From assembly GCA_902618175.1 (NCBI GenBank), contig CACMZN010000002.1:1-64000 (forward strand): 64,000 nucleotides of DNA, read 5' to 3'. Under the pieces are notes generated by a model. That model ran no database searches, was not told where the DNA came from, and saw only the letters and a program-made list of their open reading frames with translations. Of the stretch, positions 58,319 through 64,000 are shown piece after piece. This DNA comes from an uncultured Verrucomicrobiota bacterium. Its GTDB lineage: Bacteria > Verrucomicrobiota > Verrucomicrobiia > Opitutales > Seribacteraceae. The first letter of the stretch is position 1. The number at the start of each line of letters is the position of its first letter. The translations under genes were made by a program, and so were the position numbers.

Positions 58319-59353
58319 TTAAAAACGACTGTTCAGGCCAATCCCTGCACCCACATCCCAGTTCTTGTAATCATAGTCGTCGCCATGCTCGCCACCATCT
58401 TTGTTTTGGCCGCTAACATCACGTTTGGTGTAACCGGTGTAGAGACTGAGTTTAAGTGAATCTGCGATCAGGTAGTCAATTTTGAAAGAAAAGACATGCG
58501 AGATATCAGATCTGCCAATATTGTCTCCCTCATCATAATCTTTGTAAATAATCTTGTATTTCGGACTCAACTTGGCCTTACCGTAATCATACGAGACCCC
58601 GTAAGATGCAGTAACTTCGAGATTACTGAGAGCATCTTCCGTATCTCCTTCAAATACAGGTTCCGTTTCAGAAGAATGAAACCCAAGGGATGCATCGAAT
58701 ACACCAGTGGTATCTTCATTAATCGAGTAGGCTCGAAGAACTCCAACATTTGGAAATACATCCTTGAAATCCTCGGTGTCAAACTTGGTACTACGGTCTA
58801 TAAGATAGTTGACACCGATACGTGCTGACCATCCATTGGCGAATTGATTAAGAAGAAGGGCATATGCTCCGGTTGAATTGTAATTAAAATCTCCAAGATC
58901 ACCTTCCAAATAGTCGTTAATGGTCCAATTTGCACCAATATAGGGTGTCAATATGGACTCACCCATGTCAAAAACACCAAGCCCAGCACCAGTGTAAAAA
59001 GTATTGGTCCACATTGCGGTTGCTGACTGTCGGAGGGGTCCATTCGTAGACAGTGGGTTGGATCTGTAAAAATATTTGCTGTCATAACCAAAAAAAGCTG
59101 AAATTCCATCCTTATTGAGTTGGACTGGTCTTTGAGCACCCGTGTCGCTTTCGGAAAGTTCGCCATCAGAGGAATCCTCACCGGTTTGCGTTATTGCGCT
59201 GGGAAGGAGAGCATCGCTTCGATCAGTACCCTCAATGCGAGACCTTACATCTGTGTTGCTAGCTTGAGACCACAAAAGGGAAGAAGAAAGCAACAACGCA
59301 ATAAGTTTGAATTTGATGTTCATGATTGATGGTATCCGAGTAATTAATTTCAT
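58319..59353 (-). CDS. outer-membrane beta-barrel-like protein
   Basis: Signal peptide MNIKFKLIALLLSSSLLWSQA; alternating amphipathic beta-strands, C-terminal ...WDVGAGIGLNSRF ending in aromatic residue; start may be 59323. Confidence 0.75.
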   Translation of the reverse strand: MKLITRIPSIMNIKFKLIALLLSSSLLWSQASNTDVRSRIEGTDRSDALLPSAITQTGEDSSDGELSESDTGAQRPVQLNKDGISAFFGYDSKYFYRSNPLSTNGPLRQSATAMWTNTFYTGAGLGVFDMGESILTPYIGANWTINDYLEGDLGDFNYNSTGAYALLLNQFANGWSARIGVNYLIDRSTKFDTEDFKDVFPNVGVLRAYSINEDTTGVFDASLGFHSSETEPVFEGDTEDALSNLEVTASYGVSYDYGKAKLSPKYKIIYKDYDEGDNIGRSDISHVFSFKIDYLIADSLKLSLYTGYTKRDVSGQNKDGGEHGDDYDYKNWDVGAGIGLNSRF

Positions 59354-60480
59354 TGGCCACGAATTTTGACAGCGGGTGTGCCGTTAGGCAATACGATGGT
59401 GGAGTCGATGTGTCCAGCAGGTCCGTTATCAAAATGATCTCTTGCCAAGGTGGTACCTCCATGTGAGACATTTGTAAGGTTGACACCACCAACGACTTTG
59501 TTCGCGTATGTGTCAAAATGTAAGGTACCGTCTCTAGATCTGAGCATAACATCAGCAGTAGAAGGGAAGGCGACGTTGTTGAGGTTGATGGTGATCGCTT
59601 CCATGTAAACGTCGTCCAATCTGCTGCCGGAAAAATTTAGACCATTCACTTGTATGAGGTCACTTGCGTAAAGATAAACATTATCCGGGTCGGAGTTACT
59701 GCCCCCGTTCCCAACCATAAAATTGGCGTTGGATATATTAAGTGTACCAAGTGTTCCAGCCGCTAAGTTTCCGCCCGCGGTAATGGTGGTATTCACCAGA
59801 TACATGCTGTCAGAATCAGTTCCCCCAGCTCCTAATGCAAGATTCGAACCTGTGTAGGACAAAGATTTTCCATCCATAATCAAATCATCCGCAGAACCAA
59901 TTACGAGCGCATGATCCTCCACATCATTCGAATTGGTGAAAGTTGTATCACCTGCGAATCCAATGTCCTTGGCAGCCCCAATAACTAAGATCTTCCTGTC
60001 CTCATTGGAGTGAGCTTCGGGTAAGTAATTGGACACATCCACCGAAGAAACTTCCGAGGAGTCACCGATGGTAATGGTTGATCCAGGTATAAGAGTTATG
60101 TTGTCAGTGGACACGTCAAATACACTTGAAGTGGAATCCTCATCGGAAAAAGTTCTCGAACCCGTCAAATCGGAGAGGAACTGCATATAGTCTGCGGTTG
60201 ATCCCATTATGGTGAGAATACCTCCTTCGCCTTCGGCATAGCCTGATCCGAGCACTGCATCGGCAAGGGCGGATCCATTTGAACCAATCGCCCCGTAGGC
60301 AACGAGAATTCGGGCTAATTCGTAAGTGTATGCACTTGAGATGCCTGCTTTGGAAACAGGATTGGTCAAATCAGTAGATGATTTGATAACCTTGTCGGTG
60401 AGGAGCGTGTCGGCCAATTGCGCGGCATTGACAAGAGCGGTGTTGAAGGAGTCATCTTGTACCAAAGAATTGTCGAACAC
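59350..60480 (-). CDS. C-terminal part of frameshifted repeat-containing surface protein
   Basis: Same frame is open upstream through the 39-bp repeats (DDTTDDATDDTV...VVVTDPIYAYPAELLDIDNPDVIAAAELVFDN); GTG at 60480 is probably not the real start. Confidence 0.7.
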   Translation of the reverse strand: MFDNSLVQDDSFNTALVNAAQLADTLLTDKVIKSSTDLTNPVSKAGISSAYTYELARILVAYGAIGSNGSALADAVLGSGYAEGEGGILTIMGSTADYMQFLSDLTGSRTFSDEDSTSSVFDVSTDNITLIPGSTITIGDSSEVSSVDVSNYLPEAHSNEDRKILVIGAAKDIGFAGDTTFTNSNDVEDHALVIGSADDLIMDGKSLSYTGSNLALGAGGTDSDSMYLVNTTITAGGNLAAGTLGTLNISNANFMVGNGGSNSDPDNVYLYASDLIQVNGLNFSGSRLDDVYMEAITINLNNVAFPSTADVMLRSRDGTLHFDTYANKVVGGVNLTNVSHGGTTLARDHFDNGPAGHIDSTIVLPNGTPAVKIRGQ

Positions 60481-60512
60481 GAGTTCTGCTGCTGCAATAA
60501 CGTCCGGATTAT

Positions 60513-61985
60513 CTATATCAAGAAGTTCTGCTGGATATGCGTAGATGGGATCGGTGACAACGACATCGTCATCAACAACCGTGTCGTCGGTGGCGTCGTC
60601 CGTGGTGTCGTCAGCGACCGTGTCGTCGGTTGCGTCGTCGGTGGTGTCGTCAGCGACCGTGCCGTCGGTGCGTCGTCGGTGGTGTCGTCAGCGACCGTGT
60701 CGTCGGTGGTGTCGTCCGAGACCGTGTCGTCGGTATCATCGACAGGATCACTGATGACTACTTCAGTCACACTTTCCTCAATCTCATCAGCCGTAGCACC
60801 GGATTCAACCAACTCAACGACCTCAGTCAAATCCTCACTGCTGGCACCCGATTCAACCAGATCGATGACGCTCGTCAATTGATCTATGGAGGTGTCTTCA
60901 TCAATCAAACCAACAACATCAGCAACTGCATCTATATCAATGACATCTGAAGTTGCTACAAGTGCAGTTATTGTAGATAAGGCAGTTTTGTCGGAGACAA
61001 GGGTTGTTAGAGCCGTTGTGTCAAGCCCAGCTGCGGAGAGAGCCGTAATGTCGGTTCTTGCATCTGCGTCGGCGACCAAGGCGGACAAATCAGTCACGGC
61101 AAGCCCAGCTGTGGAGAGAGCCGTAATGTCGGTTCTTGCATCTGAGTCGGCGACAAAGGCGGTCAAATCAGTCACTGCTAGCCCAGCTGTGGAGAGAGCC
61201 GGAATGTCGGTTCTTGCATCTGTGTCGGCGACTAAGGAGGTCAGGTCAGTTGCGGCAAGTCCGGCAGTGGCAAGGGACTTGATGTCAGTTCTTGCGGTGT
61301 CGTCCGCAACCAGAGTGGTAACGTCGTCCAACGCAAGTTCATCAATGGAGACTCCAGCAGCCACAATAGTACTCAAATCGCTGATGGCAGTAGTGTCGGT
61401 GGCGAGACTGTCGATATTAGTAACGGAAACGCCTTTGTCTGCCACGTCGCTTACAAGTGAAATGGAATCGGAGTCCAAAACGGCTAGAGATTTAACGGAG
61501 TCCGTGGTGACACCTTTGCTTACGACAGAAGAGAAATCAGTGAAAGTTTCGGTATTCATATCCTTCATTCCAGTGACCGCATCGGTGTCTTGGGCAATGG
61601 TTACGAATCCTGCCGCACCCTCGCTTACAGCTGAGGAAAGAGAAACGATCTTAGTGGCTTCCAAATCTTCGATGTTTGCCCGTACCGTGGTGTCGGCAAC
61701 AACGGTTTTGAATCCGGTTCTTCCAAAAGAAGCAACCGCTTTCAAGGTGGTCCTGTCATATGATAGTGCCTCAGCACCGAAGGTTGCGAACCCAACGGCA
61801 ACTTCGTTGCTTTCAAGAGCTTCAACCGGTTTAAGGGCAGGTTGAGAAGCTGATCCGGTTACGGAAGCTTCGGCAGCTGATTCACCGCCTCCACCACCAC
61901 CAGAATCGGGCTGGCCCAGTAGGGTTGTGTATGAGAATGCCAGGCACGACAAAGCCTTCAAAGAGTAAATATAGATGTTTTTCAT
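60513..61985 (-). CDS. N-terminal part of frameshifted repeat-containing surface protein
   Basis: Signal peptide MKNIYIYSLKALSCLAFSYTTLLGQ; Ser/Thr/Asp/Ala-rich 26-aa repeats; C-terminal ~45 aa after DDTTDDA (PTARSLTTPPTTQPTTRSL...) are out of frame. Confidence 0.7.
   Translation of the reverse strand: MKNIYIYSLKALSCLAFSYTTLLGQPDSGGGGGGESAAEASVTGSASQPALKPVEALESNEVAVGFATFGAEALSYDRTTLKAVASFGRTGFKTVVADTTVRANIEDLEATKIVSLSSAVSEGAAGFVTIAQDTDAVTGMKDMNTETFTDFSSVVSKGVTTDSVKSLAVLDSDSISLVSDVADKGVSVTNIDSLATDTTAISDLSTIVAAGVSIDELALDDVTTLVADDTARTDIKSLATAGLAATDLTSLVADTDARTDIPALSTAGLAVTDLTAFVADSDARTDITALSTAGLAVTDLSALVADADARTDITALSAAGLDTTALTTLVSDKTALSTITALVATSDVIDIDAVADVVGLIDEDTSIDQLTSVIDLVESGASSEDLTEVVELVESGATADEIEESVTEVVISDPVDDTDDTVSDDTTDDTVADDTTDDAPTARSLTTPPTTQPTTRSLTTPRTTPPTTRLLMTMSLSPIPSTHIQQNFLI
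60578..60735. repeat. 39-bp tandem repeats (3 copies plus partial), encoding A-D-D-T-T-D-D-A-T-D-D-T-V
   Basis: Copies 60578-60616, 60617-60655, 60656-60693 (38 nt: one base missing), degenerate copies beyond. Confidence 0.9.
61024..61320. repeat. 78-bp tandem repeats (3 near-identical copies plus a diverged one), encoding 26-aa units
   Basis: AGCCCAGCTG... starts at 61024, 61102, 61180 and diverged at 61258; exact 78-nt spacing; protein STAGLAVTDLTAFVADSDARTDITAL. Confidence 0.92.
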
Positions 61986-62090
61986 TTGAAATCAGTTAAA
62001 GTTACCTTAACTCATGCCATGGACAACTTATTGAGCAAGCTTTTTTTGAATTAATATCAGACAAATTTTGAACTTTCTTCGTATTTGAAT

Positions 62091-62174
62091 TGCCGAGGGC
62101 GAGATTCGAACTCGCACATCCTATCGAATACTAGAACCTGAATCTAGCGCGTCTACCAATTCCGCCACCCCGGC
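62091..62174 (-). tRNA. tRNA-Leu (anticodon CAG), CCA not encoded
   Basis: GCCGGGGTGGCGGAATTGGTAGACGCGCTAGATTCAGGTTCTAGTATTCGATAGGATGTGCGAGTTCGAATCTCGCCCTCGGCA; long variable arm. Confidence 0.96.
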
Positions 62175-62231
62175 GAATATGAAAAGTTCACAAAACTATC
62201 AGGTTAAGTCGAGACAAATTTATCTCATTTT

Positions 62232-62945
62232 TCAACCGTTTGAAAATGGCAAGGGTATAATGCGAGCTCGTTCACCACTTGCCTTTCGAGTGAGATAAAA
62301 GTCTGAATCAGGAGAGTCTTCGGGATCCAGAAGATCGACCGGATCAAAAACGTGAGAAATACGTCGAGCGGTGGGAGAAAGAATTTGTGACAGTGGAGCA
62401 GGCTTTTTTGAGCTTAAAATATAAGTTTCGAGAGGATATCGGAGGGATTTGTATCTTTCGACGTATTCCGATATTAAAAATCCGTTTCCATTCGTTCGAT
62501 TGGTGAAACAAATTGCATCCGAAAAATGGGCAATGGCATCCATCCAGGGTTTTACGATCTTTTCCTCCCTCAGGTATTCCGCGTTGACAAAAGAAATAAA
62601 CCTTCCGACATGCAAAAGGGAATTCCCTGCAAGCATCGATAGGATAGCCTCAATCTGTTCGGGTAAGTTTATTTGATTTGATAAAAACAAGAACCATTCC
62701 TCTTCTCTTTCCGTATGGGGTGGATTCATTTCAAAGGAGTTGTTGGCCAGTTCCCATACCGTGGAATCGGGGAGCATTTGTTTGGTTTCAGCAGGAACCA
62801 AAAAGAAAGAGTGGTTGATGCTGGAGTTTGTCTCGAATGCTTGAGACAGGATTGAAATGCTTTTTGATTTCGGAGTTTCCAGAACAACATGAAGGATTCC
62901 CTTCATTTGACTAATCTTCAAAGAAGAAGGATTTGCATTGGGCAT
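62232..62945 (-). CDS. hypothetical protein (possibly degenerate CobW/GTPase-like)
   Basis: 237-aa [55 protein letters not shown]; no P-loop seen. Confidence 0.55.
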   Translation of the reverse strand: MPNANPSSLKISQMKGILHVVLETPKSKSISILSQAFETNSSINHSFFLVPAETKQMLPDSTVWELANNSFEMNPPHTEREEEWFLFLSNQINLPEQIEAILSMLAGNSLLHVGRFISFVNAEYLREEKIVKPWMDAIAHFSDAICFTNRTNGNGFLISEYVERYKSLRYPLETYILSSKKPAPLSQILSPTARRISHVFDPVDLLDPEDSPDSDFYLTRKASGERARIIPLPFSNG

Positions 62946-64000
62946 TATGAATCATCCTATGATTCAAGAGAACAAGAGCGGCCATGGCTTCTACAATGGG
63001 AACTGCTCTTGGCAAAACGCATGGATCATGCCTACCACGACCCATCAATTCCGTTTCTTTTCCTTCATCATTGACCGTGTTTTGGACTTTTAAGACGGTG
63101 GCAGTAGGTTTGAAGGCTACTCGGAAATACAATTCCTCGCCGTTGGTGATCCCACCTTGAACGCCACCCGAATTGTTGGTTTTTGTTCTTGTGATTCCAT
63201 CACGAATTTCGAAGGAATCATTATGCTCAGAACCTTTCAGAAAAGTTCCCTTGAACCCGCTGCCTATTTCAAATGCCTTGGTCGCCGGTATGGAAAGAGC
63301 TGCCTTGGCCAAGTCCGCTTCCATTCTGTCGAAGACCGGAGCTCCCCAACCTACGGGCAAGCCAGTGGTTCGGCAAATGATGCTCCCACCCACGGAATCA
63401 CCAGCTTTTTTGGCCTCCAATATTCGTTTTTCCATTTTTTCTGCAGTATTGGGGTCCGGGCATCTAGTTGGGGACGCCTCTACTTCCTGAAGAGTAGGAA
63501 ATCCGCTTTTCGCCGGCATCTCGATGTTGTGAATTCTTTCGACGTAAGTGGAAATGTTGATTCCCTCAAAAGATAGGATTTTTTGAGCAATTGCACCTGC
63601 CGCAACTCTGGAGATGGTTTCACGAGCGGAAGATCTTCCTCCCCCTTCATGGTTACGAATGCCAAATTTCATCTGATAAGTGTAATCTGCATGAGAAGGA
63701 CGAAATTTTGTCTTCATTTCATCATAGGCTTGAGGACGGGCATCTTTGTTCCTTACCAGCATGGCTATGGGTGTCCCCAAAGTCTTTCCTTCATACACTC
63801 CCGAAAGAATTTCAATCTTGTCTGCTTCCTCTCGAGGGGTGGTGATTTTGCTCTGTCCAGGTCGTCTTCTGTCCAAAAAGGGTTGAATATCGTTTTCACA
63901 AAGTGGCAACAGGGGAGGGCATCCATCAACGACAACGCCAATTCCACCGCCATGGCTTTCTCCCCACGAGGAAACTTCAAAGAGTTTTCCAAACGAATTT
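62911..64000 (-). CDS. aroC: chorismate synthase, 5' end outside window
   Basis: Frame continues past the track ORF start to the window edge: [90 protein letters not shown]. Confidence 0.95.
   Translation of the reverse strand, partial: NSFGKLFEVSSWGESHGGGIGVVVDGCPPLLPLCENDIQPFLDRRRPGQSKITTPREEADKIEILSGVYEGKTLGTPIAMLVRNKDARPQAYDEMKTKFRPSHADYTYQMKFGIRNHEGGGRSSARETISRVAAGAIAQKILSFEGINISTYVERIHNIEMPAKSGFPTLQEVEASPTRCPDPNTAEKMEKRILEAKKAGDSVGGSIICRTTGLPVGWGAPVFDRMEADLAKAALSIPATKAFEIGSGFKGTFLKGSEHNDSFEIRDGITRTKTNNSGGVQGGITNGEELYFRVAFKPTATVLKVQNTVNDEGKETELMGRGRHDPCVLPRAVPIVEAMAALVLLNHRMIHNAQCKSFFFED

Noticed and set aside
60578-60735. Short regularly spaced repeats considered as a CRISPR array
   Set aside because: Contiguous 39-bp tandem repeats without unique spacers, inside a coding frame.
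60418-61845. Plus-strand ORFs of 69-319 aa rich in V/S/A (60418, 60545, 60630, 60886)
   Set aside because: Antisense reading of the tandem-repeat gene; low-complexity translation caused by repeat codons, no start/RBS logic.
1-64000. Mobile element, prophage or defence island
   Set aside because: No transposase, integrase, phage structural, restriction-modification or toxin-antitoxin genes were recognised in any frame.

Overview
The window is a chromosomal segment of about 43% GC by eye. Gene content (ECF sigma plus FecR/LamG pair, DUF1080, sulfatase, TAT-type Gfo/Idh/MocA, long-form IspG) suggests a Verrucomicrobiota-like bacterium; this is inference. It holds about 50 protein genes and three tRNAs (Gly-TCC, Pro-TGG, Leu-CAG). 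I saw no CRISPR array, prophage, transposase or rRNA. Most of it is ordinary core metabolism: uppS-cdsA-dxr-rseP-ispG, nrnA-truB-ribF, menF-menD, metH, thrS, korAB, cysI, tsaD, gdhA and aroC. Observations most worth a second look: (1) a co-directional surface/envelope gene set at 56.7-62.0 kb, whose first gene carries 78-bp and 39-bp tandem repeats and is split by a 1-nt deletion inside the 39-bp repeat; (2) a perfect intrinsic-terminator hairpin with T-run inside the signal-peptide codons of the FecR-like gene in that set; (3) a perfect 13-bp inverted repeat flanking tRNA-Pro that includes its CCA end; (4) a 24-bp near-perfect palindrome just upstream of metH; (5) a threonyl-tRNA synthetase lacking the TGS domain; (6) an Fpg/Nei glycosylase with a half-lost zinc finger; (7) an MFS-PlsC fusion with an unusual C-terminal tail; (8) two candidate sRNA/terminator loci. 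No clearly new defence or mobile system was found. All assignments come from reading motifs, with no database search.
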